NCBI RefSeq assembly: GCF_019059575.1 | Contig: NW_024881620.1 | Span: 434,001-498,000 of the forward strand | Reading direction: 5' to 3' | Length of the DNA stretch: 64,000 nt | Source: Amphibalanus amphitrite | Taxonomy: Eukaryota; Arthropoda; Thecostraca; Balanomorpha; Balanidae | The notes under the pieces: generated by a model | What the model was told of the DNA's origin: nothing | Databases searched by the model: none | What the model saw: the letters and a program-made list of their open reading frames with translations, nothing else | Made by a program: the position numbers and the translations under genes | Shown: positions 12,301-22,569 of the stretch, one piece after another | Layout: the number at the start of each line of letters is the position of its first letter | Position numbering within the stretch: the stretch's first letter is position 1

Positions 12301-12570
12301 AATGGTGACTCGTGTGAGCTGGCGGAAGGTGATGTGCCGGCGACGGTCCGAGCTGTGGAGCTGAAAAGCTCGGCGGCTGACGAAGCTGCCGTCGGGGCGG
12401 AGGCGACGTCTAGCCGGCTCAGCCTGCCAGAGCTGCAGCAGGCGACGCGGGAGGACCCGGTGCTGTCAGTTGTCATGGACTGTCTACGGACTGGGACCAC
12501 GAACGATCCCGTTGTGAGTGAGATCATTGATGACGCAGATAAGCTGCAGTGTGACACGCGAATTATGTGA
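9391..12570 (+). CDS. Gypsy Gag-Pol polyprotein (Gag, PR, RT, RNase H), truncated before the integrase core
   Basis: One 1059-residue frame. Two CCHC zinc knuckles ([14 protein letters not shown] about 215-228 and [14 protein letters not shown] about 242-255) mark nucleocapsid. [12 protein letters not shown] (about 313-324) is the aspartic protease site. RT has [11 protein letters not shown] near 545-553 and YLDD at 647-650. RNase H shows [14 protein letters not shown] (Asp about 795) and TDHQALKWL (about 860). A Gly-rich spacer separates the knuckles from protease. After RNase H, at about 917-970, four GCVPKQGLS repeats and a fifth degenerate copy form an in-frame minisatellite. The frame ends shortly after an [20 protein letters not shown] stretch typical of the lead-in to integrase, without the HHCC finger or DDE core. 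Gag and Pol are fused without a frameshift. Confidence 0.92.
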   Translation: MNGYRTDNLCDAGPVMDNSVDTSAGATGALSLPLPVFEYAEPRRFFKQFRRYASLKNLSGVVALDLICYALGSCRRAAWVADRVEAEVQAAERDATVSAAEEKVLHLLMPEVMKGQILQGLDQRRLQPGETPREYVEALKSQIQQVMPELTAESLDRMTIVQAIKGAPEAWSHKLGEGDLSSLDQLVTHMTLLHGKQRSAARRCQETGRSVSRKCYSCGQMGHIAKQCKGGSRSGGSKGIKCYKCGGVGHISRYCASGGNRGGAMGSASGGTSGGAGTSGAGPGAVTANRRVVVGSTLKLDVTVNGRLVQDAVVDSGSERTLLSRSTADRCQLQLRHSRKAVVGAGQESLHVHGAADVVLHVPGTAGEVTMEVLVAECIDCVLLGTDFLKAAEVAVNFSTGVLSCFGQVREPAATVCRCVVTDGAVEDFEDSLDEEVMPFLDQVKTQADLSHLSTVDQEKLKAVLDQSDVFSSPGQLGRVTAVEHRIELMEEPRKKKPYPIPPALRETANQQIADMLSMGVIRECASPYASPVLLVKKKGSKSFRVCTDFRELNRCTVKDSFPLPRIESLLASIGPKCRVFSQLDQKAAYWQVKLDESAQEKTAFVTDQGQFCYQVLAFGMCNGPATYQRMMTTVLKDLLHQSVVVYLDDVLIFTETLEQHVAVLREVFERLERSGIRLNPQKCRFAQSEVTFLSHVISEGCIRPAYDNVAAITAYKRPSSVKEVLRFVGMAGYFRHLIPHFSVRAVGLTDLTRRHSFEWTEAAERSFQDLRKAVAAFPVVRPPDPEQPFRITTDACSRGWGATLSQCDGDGEYAVAFASGKWTDCQSRYTTTEHELLAVIRAVTRFRWYVLGTEFVVVTDHQALKWLWSLKDPSGRLARWVMELSQYDFTVVHRPGTAIPHADALSRDCGDGDSAGCVPKQGLSADAGCVPKQGLSGDAGCVPKQGLSGDRAGCVPKQGLSSVSVGCVPNGDSCELAEGDVPATVRAVELKSSAADEAAVGAEATSSRLSLPELQQATREDPVLSVVMDCLRTGTTNDPVVSEIIDDADKLQCDTRIM

Positions 12571-13160
12571 GTGACCTGAAGCGCCGTCTCGAGGTGGACC
12601 GCGACCAGGCCCATCAGTCACTGCAGGACAGCCAGTCGCGCTCGTCTGTGGCTGGAACGAGTGACATTGAAGTAGGCGATACGGTGATGCTAAAAGTGCA
12701 GGCAGTGAAGCGTGGTAAGAGCAGGAAACTGTCCGCTCGTTTTACTGGACCATATGTAGTCGTCAAAGTGCAGCGACCTGATTATAGGATTAAGCGGGGA
12801 CGAAAGCAGGTGCTTGTGCATGGTAGTAACCTGAAGAAAGTAGAAAGTTCTGTGCGGGACGATTCAGAACGGGCGACATGTGTGACGGTTCCTGTCACTG
12901 TCAGTGTGTCTGACGAGGAACCTGACCTCGGTGCCTGTATTCCGCTGTTAGGTCGGACCGCTGTCGGGCCATTGCTGGCGGTCCGCTCCGATGAAGTTTC
13001 CGGTCGTGTGGACTCGCCGAGTAGCGCTGAAAGTGAATGTGCTCTGTCGGACTCGGATAGTTCGGATTCGGAGCCGGACGGAACCCCCATCCGTCCGCCA
13101 ACTGCTGTTAGCCGCTATGGCCGCCCAGTGCGACGCCCGCAACCGTATTCGCCAGGTTAG
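12567..13160 (+). pseudogene. remnant Gypsy integrase C-terminus (GPY/F region) and Pol tail
   Basis: This 197-residue frame overlaps the end of the main frame by 4 nt. It has no own ATG at its head; the nearest candidate start is GTG. Its first ~100 residues read as the integrase C-terminal domain: DIEVGDTVMLKV, then KLSARFTGPYVVVKV (the GPY motif) and a YRIKRGRKQVLVHGSNLKKV strand-rich end. An acidic Ser/Asp tail and PPTAVSRYGRPVRRPQ, a usual Gypsy Pol terminus, follow. Everything between the RNase H end and this domain is absent, so I read it as the right side of an internal deletion, now out of frame. It is not a separate gene. Confidence 0.82.
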
Positions 13161-13213
13161 GCCCTCGGGTGTGCACCTGTGACCTAGGTGTCCGTACTTT
13201 TTGAAGGGGAGGA

Positions 13214-13459
13214 TGTTGCGGATCAGCTGCCGCTGTTGACGATCGGCCGCCGCGCGCCGATCCGGTGACCCAGTTTTGTCGATCAGCTGATCGTAATTTG
13301 TCGGCCGGCCGCCAGAGGCGCTGTTTGTCCTTCTCGCGACGGACCTGTGTGGCGGCGGGCGGCCGGCTTGTGTGGCCGAGAGTTTTGAGCATTAGTAAGC
13401 GGTTACAGTGCTACCTTCGTGTTTAAATTAAGTTCAATAAAGTTCAAGTAATCGTAACA
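13214..13459 (+). repeat. 3' LTR
   Basis: 246 bp, identical by eye to 8929-9174, preceded by the polypurine tract and followed by the CAGT target duplication. Confidence 0.93.
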
Positions 13460-13463
13460 CAGT

Positions 13464-13672
13464 CAAATCGGGATGGCCCGGTCATGGGTGGTAAGAGCTT
13501 TAGAGGGTTCTATCTCAAGAACGGTAAAGAATCCCACCCTAGAGACCATGTTTTTCGGAATCAGCGTGCTAAGAAGGCTCTGTGAGCAAATTTTCAGCAA
13601 AATCGGGATGGCCTGGTCATGGGTGGTAAGAACTTTAGAGGGTTTTATTTCGAGAACGGTAAAGATTTCCAG
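13464..13672 (-). repeat. 135-bp unit family in opposite orientation
   Basis: Starts CAAATCGGGATGGCCCGGTC, the reverse complement of the left-arm unit ending just before the retrotransposon. About one and a half units follow, up to about 13672. With the retrotransposon removed, left-arm and right-arm units meet head to head here. Confidence 0.85.
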
Positions 13673-13774
13673 GTGTTGTCCATCTGAACTTGACAGTCAC
13701 GTGACCCATTTGACCTTCGGATCCAATTCTGGTAGTCAATTCTGGCGCTTTTGTTACCATAGCGAAAAATATAA

Positions 13775-13923
13775 CCCCGTGTTCAAAGTTTTCCTGACGA
13801 CGAAGATTCTGCGTAATCTGGCCAATGACGTTCGAGAACCGCGGCCAAGCCCCGCTGATCTTGAACGTGATTGGTCGGACGTCGTTTAGAATCTTCGTCG
13901 TCCGGGAGACTGCGAACACGGGG
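13775..13923. mobile_element. 149-bp hairpin MITE, TAA-flanked (PIF/Harbinger-like)
   Basis: Ends are inverted: CCCCGTGTTC at the left and GAACACGGGG at the right, extending inward through GACGACGAAGATTCT with a few mismatches, then CCAATGACGTTCGAGAACC/GATTGG. TAA flanks both sides (13772-13774 and 13924-13926). A 3-bp TWA duplication with such TIRs fits PIF/Harbinger MITEs. No coding capacity. Confidence 0.65.
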
Positions 13924-13926
13924 TAA

Positions 13927-15850
13927 GCCAAGGGGTAAACAATCTGTGCGTGTAATGGGGAGTGGTGAATGTGTAAGGGCGATGATAGGCTGATTCGTCC
14001 ATTTTTATTTATACTTTTATCCTTATTATACATTCTGATCATTTTGTTTATGTTCAGGAGTTTTCTCTATTGATTTAACATCAAAAACTTTGTGTTTTAC
14101 TGTTAATGCCAAGTGCCATATTGATATTGAAATTAGGTTACAATTCAACATTCACCGGTTTTTCTATGGCCTGTTGTGCATCATATGATTGGTAATGTGA
14201 ATATAGGTACTCCATACACTGCTATTTTTGGGTATATATTAATGTCTGACCTGATTTTACTTCACTTCACCTTATATTTTCTTGCAGCAACAGTTATCAC
14301 ACCATTATTGTGCAAAAATAAGGGTGGTGTTTCGCGACACTTGCCAGCCACTTTTGATTTCCACAGAGACATCAACAAGCCTATACCTCCAACACTACCA
14401 GAGGTTGACGCTAGCTCACAGAATGCGCTGGCAGCGCGCCCGTGAAACACAGTGTGGGGTTTCCTCTGTAACGTCATTGTTGTCTAGGTACATGGGCCTT
14501 CATCAATTGTTAACAGCTACAAAAATTGGAATTATAAATGTTCAGGCATTATGAGCATCAGCCAAACAGGGAAGAGAATTTGGCTACAGCCCATCTTGCA
14601 ACGCCTCAATGAAATTTAACGAGAAACTTAAATTGAGGGAGCAGCTACATAACTGAGGTAAAGCCCATCAATCCATGTGGATTTACCTACATAACTGAGG
14701 TAAATCCACAAGGCACCTTGAGTGTTCAAACTATGAAGTGACTCCAAGCGAAATATAGCAGAAATTGGGACTTAGTGGAGCTTAGAAATAATCTGCTTAG
14801 TGCTGGATGAATGTTTTCATTTAAAATAAACACCACCATATTTGAGTCATGAAAAAGTGTTGGGTAAGCATAAGCTTGTAGCATAAAAGATGTTTGTGAA
14901 AAGTCACTAGATTTTTAAGTGTTAGTCTCTGCACATTGATTCTCTGATTGTTTGAATGATGAAGTCTCTGCACAGTCTCTGATTGACTGAATGAGCTCTG
15001 CAGTCACAATAATGAAGTTTATGGGAAGATATTATTTGTAATAAAAGAATGTAATATTTTGAGTTGATTTTACCTATTCTGTGAAGATCATAGCATGTTC
15101 AACACTCAACAGCATTCCAAACAGGGCATGTCAAAGGTTGGATGGATCTTGGGATTTCCTTGAAGTGTGACTGTTTACCATATGCTGTTTTTTCATTCAA
15201 AGTTATTGTAAAAGTCAACCAACTTTTGCAATATAGAGGATCATACTTTACCTTTGGAAACAAGACATATGTAGTTATGCTGATCTTCTTTTCCAGGGTC
15301 TTTGATTATCACTTAATTTCATTCACTTTTGATGTAGTGAAATTCATGATCATTTTAATGACAAGCTACATTTGAAATGTATTGTTGCTCCCTTTTTTAC
15401 CATGCATATTTTTGTGTCTTGTGAGGTCTCATATCAATATAGCAATAACAAGAGCAGTAAACATGCATAGTTTGCTTGTGTAGTCATAACTTTGTACAAT
15501 ATTTCCAGCTTTATAATATGCAGTTACCTGACATTGGGCATCACACATATATTTTTTCCTGCAGGAGGAAAGACACAGAGCCAACTAGTGACTCATGTTT
15601 GTGCTCCTGTCACTTCACCCCTGGGGAATCAGTGCCTACACCCCTTGAGTATAATGGTCACCGAGGGGTGCTGTCCTGACATGTTCACTTTCTGTTGAGA
15701 AGGTTAGAACAAATACCATGTGTGTCATTTAGTTGCATGTATAATACCTTCATGTTAAGTCTGCATTAAGTCTGAAGTCTGTAGCCACCCTTAATCATAG
15801 GTTGTTGTGACCTTAATCTAGCCTGGGTGAATATCTTGCTGTACTTAAAG
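13927..15850. other. AT-rich interior of the foldback-like element; two weak exon-like stretches
   Basis: No gene is firmly supported. Two stretches follow good acceptor sites: after TATTTTCTTGCAG at about 14286 (open to 14445 in one frame, with HLPATFDFHRDINKPIPPTL) and after TTTTTTCCTGCAG at about 15564 (open to about 15698). Neither has a recognisable domain or matching donors. A 20-bp-scale direct repeat ACATAACTGAGGTAAA occurs at about 14648 and 14690. Confidence 0.3.
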
Positions 15851-15854
15851 CACG

Positions 15855-16180
15855 GACTGCGCTACGCCCCGGCACGGCGGCCGGGGCGCCTCCCCTGGAA
15901 GAAAACGGCATCGGGGAGAGGGGACGGACGGCGAGGGGCCGGGGAAGGAGCGCGGCACCGTCACCCCACAAGCCGCCCGCAGCACCGCCGTTATTCTTGT
16001 GCCTCTTGGGCGCCGCCGACGCCCTGCGGTTGGGGAGCGCACCCCAGACGGGCGGGAGCCGGGAGGGCCGCCCGCGCCATCCGGCCGGCGAAGCAGCAGC
16101 CCGGCCAGGCGCGGCGGGCGGCTGGGTGGCGGCCGGACTGAGACGAGTCCCGAGTCGCTCCATGTCTGTCTCTTGCGAAA
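15855..16180. other. GC-rich block, no gene seen
   Basis: About 300 bp of very GC-rich, CpG-rich sequence (CGGCACGGCGGCCGGGGCG, GGGAGCCGGGAGGGCCGCC) set sharply in AT-rich surroundings. Overlapping frames exist on both strands, as expected of such composition. It differs in base use from everything around it and could be captured sequence. Confidence 0.35.
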
Positions 16181-16305
16181 CTACAGCATTTTAGGCGCAA
16201 GTTCAAAAGGCTAAAGACCAAATTCAAAATGTTCACGTGCATTTCGAACCTAAACTTTTTGAATTTGGCTTTTAACTTTTTGAAATTGCGCCTAAAAAGG
16301 TGTAG
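16181..16305. mobile_element. 125-bp hairpin MITE
   Basis: Terminal inverted repeats of about 20 bp (CTACAGCATTTTAGGCGCAA at left, TTGCGCCTAAAAAGGTGTAG at right, 17 of 20 pairing) continue inward as GTTCAAAA/TTTTTGAA and CCAAATTC/GAATTTGG. The whole segment can fold into one hairpin. Confidence 0.6.
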
Positions 16306-16415
16306 TACCGCCGCCGCCCAGCCTTGATGGGTCACTACGAGGAAAAGGCGAGCCCGCTCCCAGTACCTGGCGTGGAGCTCCCGCGCGGGCACGCCGCCTC
16401 ACCGATGGCCCCTGG

Positions 16416-16416
<1 letters not shown>

Positions 16417-16507
<91 letters not shown>

Positions 16508-16535
16508 CTCCGTCTCCGTCTCCGTCTCCGTCTCC

Positions 16536-16604
<69 letters not shown>
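16417..16604 (+). repeat. CT microsatellite interrupted by CCGTCT hexamers
   Basis: About 188 bp of (CT)n, broken at about 16504-16540 by six CCGTCT units and resuming as pure CT. The Ser-Leu and Arg-Glu frames on the two strands are translations of the repeat. Confidence 0.97.
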
Positions 16605-16606
<2 letters not shown>

Positions 16607-17109
16607 ACGCCAAAACCGGCTCACAGCGGCGTCCATGTCGGCCGGGGCGAAATGATTTGATTAATTATTTCATAAAGGCATTAACAGTGACAAAAGACAA
16701 AAGTTCAACAAATTCTACGCATGAATCATCCAGTAGGTACTGGCTTCGAGAACAGTTAAAATGAAGATGCACAAGAAATCGTAATTTCCCAATGACTATG
16801 ACATGGCTGTCGCAATGCTTAGCCGCAATCACCTCTTTTTGTAGTTTAAATGGTAAGTAGTTTTTGAAAGTATCCGATAAAAACCTAAAATTGATACCAT
16901 ATTAAAGACCAATCAATTCTACACATGAATCAGGACGTATCTTTGAGAAAAACTTGAAAGTTTAGGTGTGATCAGAAAAACAAATAAAAATGAACCATTT
17001 TCCCATAGACTTTGTATTGGCTCCAAAATCGCATGGATCCAGAATTTCTGGAAGTGCCCTCGCTACAACTGCACGTGCGCTGCGCTCGAAAATGATCACG
17101 TGACCAAAT

Positions 17110-17890
17110 CCAGATGAGATCACCGTTTTATAGTCACCGTGAAGATTTCCATCCTAGAGACCACGATTTTCGGAATCAGCGTGCTGAGAAGGCTCTGTGA
17201 GCCAATTTTCAGCCAAATCAGGATGGCCCGGTGATGGGTAGTAAGAATTTTAGAGGGTTCTATCTCGAGAACGGTAAAGATTCCCACCCTAGAGACCATG
17301 ATTTTCGGAATCAGCGTGCTGAGAAGGCTCTGTGAGCCAATTTTCAGCCAAATCGGGATGGCCCGGTCATGGGTGGTAAGAAATTTAGAGGTTCTATCTC
17401 GAGAACGGTAAAGATTCTCACCCTAGAGACCATGATTTTCGGAATCAGCTTGCTGAGAAGGCTCTGTGAGCCAATTTTCAGTCACATCGGGATGGCCCGG
17501 TCTTTGGTGCCGAAAACTTAAGAGGGTTCTATCTCGAGAACGGTAAAGAGTCCCACCTTAGAGACCATGATTTTCGGAATCAGCGTGCTGAGAAGGCTCT
17601 GTGAGCCAATTTTTAGCCAAATCGGGATGGCCCGGTCATGGGTGGTACGAGCTTTAGAGGGTTCTATCTCGAGAACGGTAAAGATTCCCCCTAGAGACCA
17701 TGATTTTCGGAATCAGCGTGCTGAGAAGGCTCTGTGAGCAAGTTTTCAGCCAAATCGGGATGGCCCGGTCATGGGTGTCGAAAACTTTAGAGGGTTCTAT
17801 CTCGAGAACGGTAAAGATTCCCACCCTAGAGACCATGATTTTCGGAATCAGCGTGCTGAGAAGGCGCTGTGAGCAAATTTTCAGCTAAAT
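17110..17890 (-). repeat. right arm: 135-bp tandem array, inverted relative to the left arm
   Basis: About six units, each with GATTTTCGGAATCAGCGTGC, TGAGAAGGCTCTGTGAGC, AAATCGGGATGGCCCGGTC and CTATCTCGAGAACGGTAAAG. The order and ~135-bp spacing are those of 8291-8928 in reverse complement. The outermost unit and the sequence out to 18035 match the left end almost base for base. Confidence 0.9.
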
Positions 17891-18041
17891 CGGGATGGCC
17901 CGTTTCTCGCTGCTGGACTCGCTGCTCGCTGCTCGCTGCTAGTTTGACAGACGTCCTGCCCCGCGAGAATTTCTCTAGTTTCTGAAGAATTTTTCGGGAC
18001 CCATGCTCTGCTCATACTGCATCCGAATATACGCCCGCAAA

Positions 18042-18363
18042 GCCCACGCAAAGCCGAGGGCCACGCGACACGCGGCGAACCGTGGCGCGGATGGACTGGT
18101 GTGTTTCGTTCAATTACTGAGTAAAATGCGTTCAAATGTTGTTAATAGCAATGTGCCACTGAAAAGAAAGATAATGATACCAAAATAACACCATACTAAC
18201 CACTTACAATAAGAAATATATGAGGGTAAACTTAAATCCGCGCCACTTTCGCCTCCTGCAGCTACTATTTTCTTCTTGCGCAAAACTGAAAGATTTTGCG
18301 CGAGCCTACGTCACACGTGTGACGTCATACGCCGAAGGGCGGAGCTTGGCACCCGAGAGACCC
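18042..18363. other. short spacer between two mobile elements
   Basis: No gene. Contains a perfect palindrome, ACGTCACACGTGTGACGT, at about 18309-18326, next to GCGGAGC sequence that resembles, inverted, the left flank of the foldback-like element at about 8050-8120. Confidence 0.5.
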
Positions 18364-18372
18364 CAACTGCAC

Positions 18373-21353
18373 GCGTATTTACAAATTGCAACCGAGCTCC
18401 GCCGTGGGGTAAGGTGGGCAGGGGTTTTCGCACTACGGCTGCGGTTGAACTACCGTCTGTGGTAGAAACTTCAGGACGATGGCGCGTTTCATACGAAATG
18501 TGGCGCAATGTTTGTTTGCTTCTGAACTTGTACTGTTATTGCTGTGAATTCTTGAAGTGGGAGTGTTTCAATAACAATTTGTGGATTATTTGAGTTTCTT
18601 TATGTAAACATAGAATAGTATTATGAAACATTGTGTGGAAACTACAAATACTGATATGATCAATTACTTAGTTTGGGAATTGATACACATTTTGTAGAGA
18701 TTTGTCTGGCAAATGGTGAAACAAATCTCAAGCCTATCATGACCTGAAGCTGTTGTAACAAATCAAAATTGCTTTGATGTTACATAGTACCTTGTTGGAA
18801 AGACTGGAGCATGGTTCAAGATGATGTGCAAAAATTCAAGATTTGTGGGAAAGCTTGTGACTGAAGAACGAAAACAGTTCTATATTACCGGGGTTACATG
18901 AGCAAGTAAATGCGTATCAGGAACGAATTTTCCTATTCGCTCACCATTGTAGTCCGTTTGTAATGCGTATTAACTCGGCTCATGTAACCCCGAGCTATGA
19001 TGGCTCAATCAAACATGGAAATGGATGACAAAAGTAGAGTTTCAACATTCCAGCATGTGAGAATAACTTCAGAAATTCATATTTTTTGTAGTATTGCATT
19101 CTTCTTATGTACAGTTATAGGTTTTGTTAGGGTATTTGAAGTTCATTGTGTCAGTTGAGATATAGATGGATTGCGGACAAATTTTAGAATCATTGCATGG
19201 TAGCTAGGTATAAGGTACTTGTTCGGTAAAAAGGTATGTGATGAATGCCATGGGAAGTTTTTTATGATTTAATATATGGTCGTTGTTGTACCTACAAAAA
19301 TGCAAGCTTACTAGCAACTAGTTTCTGAATCAAATTGAAAGTATTTGCCATGAATGTAAATATGTACCTGCAAAGTATGTCAATAAATTTGTGTGATGTT
19401 GACCAGAGAGCTTTATCATCTGGGCATTTATGTCGCTTCTTGCATTAGGTGTTAAGCATAGTAATTACGGATGAACTTTGTGCCAATATCTTCAATGCAC
19501 AATGTATGTAGCATGTCTACAACCCTCACTGATCCTGCTATAGCTATAGGCATTTGGCACCAGCAAGACCAAGGGCATGAACTTCACAGTTGCTCAACCT
19601 TTTGTCATGTACCACCAGTCACTTTTTTACTTAAGGTGCACATAGCAGTGCACACAACAATGTGCAGAGAACCTACACAAAAACAACATGATTAGTGTGC
19701 ACTATGCACAGGATTGCACCCTGATTATTTGAATATTTTGATCACTCAACAGTCAACAGTCAGGAGATAATTATTGAATATCACATTAATTATACATCAC
19801 TTGTCAAGCAACAGCATGATGACACACATTTTGACAAGCAATCATGGTAGTATTCCAATAAGTTGGACAGTCATCTCCCTGGGCGTCATTTTTCCAGGAA
19901 GGTACCTCTGCAGGTGTTGTGGTAGGCTAGGTTGAATTTGGTCAAGTTAGGCGAAGTAAGGTGGCTTGGGCCCGGTCAGACCGTAAGGCCTGGTCAGGTT
20001 GATTTTAATCTTTCATTCTAATTTGACATAGATAGGTACCTATTACCTATGTTTTTGCTCCAGCCTGAATTTCATTAGGTAATGAGTTAATTTTGCTTTG
20101 TTTTTATCTGTCTTGTTTTGTGTTTTTGTCCCTTATATTTTGCTCCATAGGCAAGGGTGGAGCTTTTCCAGGGAAGGTGGTGGAGCATGATTGGAGGCGC
20201 TCAACCAGACGGCATAGGAGGGCACGGTTTCTGAACGCGCACTGATGCCTGATTCAAGCCACGCTGTCTTCATGCGTGGCGGCGCGCTACTTAAAAGTCC
20301 CTAAAAGAACGGGAAGTGATGCCGATAGAACCTTCAATCATTCTGGGCTAACGCTTATGACTTGGAAAAAGTCGCGATCCCAATTCAATCGAAAACCTGT
20401 GGGCTCTTGTTCAGCAGGAGGTGTATGAAGAGCCACCCGCCATAAGCTCTGCTCAACCGCAGGCACAGGTTTAGACGGCGTTGGTCCGCATCAAAGCCAG
20501 TGTGCTGGAGAATCCATTGGCTGAAATGCTCCAGAACATTCGCCACTGTGTGGGTTCCTCATTTCCTCTCTGATTGTCCTTTGAAACCACTCCAAAGATA
20601 TGCAGAAACCAACGAGGTGAGTAAACGAGGTGAGTAAACTGTGTTTTTATGAAAGGTGGCTACAAGCTCAGTTAAAAGAAAAAGTACCAGATTGTTTTGC
20701 TTTTACAGCGGGAAGAAAGGTGTCCGGATAATTTCGTTACACCCCCTGTGATGTTCAAATGGTTGCTTAATTCGAAATCAGCTACAAAAACTAGCCTAGA
20801 AACATGTAAAACTCGAAAAAGTGAACCGAGGTCATCAAAGGCCATTGAGCTGACCTGACCTTCAGGTGACCTTGACACCCACCCTAATTCATGGGACCAG
20901 CATCATATCATATCACATGTTTCAACGCTTGAAACCACGTGAAGACTGCAACCGCGCGGCTAATGCGAGCCGACATACGCCGAATCGCGATTCGGGCCAA
21001 ACATGGTCTCGAGAAATAGGTCACAGGTCAAAGGTCATTTGGGTCAGGGTCATGAAATTTTCAGGGTAGGTGTAAAATTGATAAAATCGGGGGTATTGAA
21101 AGTTTCGTCGCGATCGGACGGTTTTTACGCGAGTTACTCACGAAAAACCGATAAAGCGCACCCAAAAAGGCAGAAATATGCACATGCGATATCCTATACT
21201 GCGAAAAAAGGTGCATCATTTTTGAACGTCGCCGACAAATTGTAATTACCCTAAGCTCAGGCAGATGTATGGTAGAAAATCCCCCAAGTGAAATACACTA
21301 CGGCGGAAATAAAATACCCTACGGCGGAGCTCGGTTGCAATTTGTAAATACGC
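18373..21353. mobile_element. 2.98-kb TIR element with 9-bp target duplication (MULE-like)
   Basis: The ends are inverted repeats of about 39 bp with one mismatch (GCGTATTTACAAATTGCAAC inward at the left, its complement at the right, each continuing through CGAGCTCCGCCGT). The perfect 9-bp direct repeat CAACTGCAC flanks them at 18364-18372 and 21354-21362. Nine-base duplications are typical of Mutator-like elements; I assign the class only on that. No transposase frame was found, so it is nonautonomous or decayed. It carries a nested hairpin MITE and a TGACCT/AGGTCA-rich stretch around 20830-21050. Confidence 0.75.
18889..18992. mobile_element. ~104-bp hairpin MITE nested in the MULE-like element
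   Basis: CGGGGTTACATGAGC at the left and GCTCATGTAACCCCG at the right are perfect 15-bp inverted repeats; pairing continues imperfectly inward (AAATGCGTAT versus ATGCGTATTAAC). A GGGTTACATGAG fragment of the same kind occurs at about 40616. Confidence 0.6.
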
Positions 21354-21429
21354 CAACTGCACATGCGTGGTGCAAAATTTTACAATAGGATGCGCTGCCC
21401 GAACAGGGCTCAGCATTGCAAATTGCGTA

Positions 21430-22567
21430 CCGTAAAATGGGGTGTTAAGGGACAGTGGGGTGATAAGGGACAGTTGCGTGGGAAAAACTTTGAGTCATGT
21501 TAAGTTCCTAATTTGAGAAGGTTAAATAAGAACTTGAGTGTGGTAGTTGACACTGTTTTGTTCTTGACTATAGGACAAAATGGCATGGTTTTTCATGCAA
21601 GTGATTTGGTTCAAAAATGGTTTTGAAAATCATGCTACATTTTCACAAAATTGAGACATCTCCAAAACTCTGTGTGTACCACAAAAACTGGTAGGTGTAC
21701 AGCTAAAATGAATGCATAGGTGTATTGTCACATGTATTGCACATGTTTCCTGAAAAACTTATACAAATCCACCCATTCATTCATCATCCTCTTCCTCTTT
21801 TCCGGACACATGCATATTTTGAGGTGAATGTGGGGTGCTAAGGGACAGGGAATAAAAAATAAAAAGTAATATCTAAATATAATATCATAAAGTTTTCTTT
21901 CAGTAGGCATGGAAAACACCAAATTCCACATAAAATACTGGCAATTTCATGCTTCTATCTCTAACATATCTTAAGTTATATAACAAAACACCTCAAAACT
22001 CCCTTAACACTCTCTTTTACAATGATGGGTCAATGAAGACTGATGTAGGTAAATGTGATGTCATCATAAAAAGGCCAAAACAAAGAGGGCAACATAATGA
22101 CAAGTGACTAGCTTCAAAATGGGTTTTTGTTGATGACAGAAGGGTACTTTTTGGTTCTGTTTACCTTATAATTAGCACATTTTCCAGAAGCGTAAACTGC
22201 ATTACATGTAATTGGCTAAAAAGGCCATTAGTGGTGAATGAACCTGATTTGTTTTGCGACAGAATATGCAAAACATTTCAATAAATAAATTGTATGCCCT
22301 TTCACACCCCAATTGTGGGCATTTGATGACCATTTCTTGGAATAATATAGGTGTCCCTTAACACCCCACATTGGGGTGCTAGGGGACAGTGATGAAAAAT
22401 AATAAAAAATAATATGCATGTATATATTTTTAAAACTTTAATGTAGCAGGCATGTAAAGCACCAAATTCCACATAAAATGCTGACAAGTTGATGCTTCTA
22501 TCCCCAACCCTTCTTGAGTTATATAACAAAATGCCTCAAAACTGTCCCTTAACACCCCGTTTTACGG
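21430..22567. mobile_element. 1.14-kb nonautonomous TIR element with TA duplication
   Basis: Flanked by TA (21428-21429 and 22568-22569). Ends are about 26-bp inverted repeats with one mismatch: CCGTAAAATGGGGTGTTAAG inward at the left, CTTAACACCCCGTTTTACGG at the right, each continuing with GGACAG. Further copies of the GGGGTG(T/C)TAAGGGACAG word lie inside near 21455, 21830 and 22350-22390, the last as a head-to-head pair. The TA target suggests a Tc1/mariner-type source. No transposase. Confidence 0.8.
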
Positions 22568-22569
22568 TA

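Larger units (their letters stand above)
8929..13459 (+). mobile_element. Gypsy-type LTR retrotransposon, identical LTRs, integrase core deleted
   Basis: Two 246-bp LTRs (TGTT...AACA) bound gag-pol, and a 4-bp duplication CAGT flanks the insertion (8925-8928 and 13460-13463). A purine-rich tract, GAAGGGGAGGA, sits directly before the 3' LTR. The order gag, protease, reverse transcriptase, RNase H and remnant integrase is that of Gypsy elements. LTR identity by eye indicates very recent insertion. The catalytic part of integrase is missing, so the copy could move only with help in trans. It lies at the centre of the palindrome formed by the 135-bp repeat arms. Confidence 0.93.
8154..18035. mobile_element. 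foldback-like element with long inverted arms of 135-bp tandem units
   Basis: The left end from GGCGTATATTCGG at 8154 is repeated in inverted orientation at 17830-18035, about 200 bp near-identical by eye, including the GCAGCGAGCAGCGAG block. Inside that, both arms consist of tandem 135-bp units in opposite orientation (left 8291-8928; right 13464-13672 and about 17110-17890). A 6-bp direct repeat, CGCAAA, flanks it (8147-8152 and 18036-18041), with one unpaired base at the left end. Long inverted repeats made of subrepeats are the hallmark of foldback elements. No transposase is visible. The interior holds an inserted LTR retrotransposon, small hairpin MITEs and AT-rich sequence. Independent insertion of two inverted arrays is the alternative. 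Confidence 0.6.

Noticed and set aside
15855..16180. CpG-island promoter or rRNA-like segment
   Set aside because: GC-rich, but no adjacent gene start, and no rRNA motif that I recognise.
16292..16764. Long Arg-Glu and Ser-Leu open frames on both strands
   Set aside because: They are translations of the CT microsatellite.
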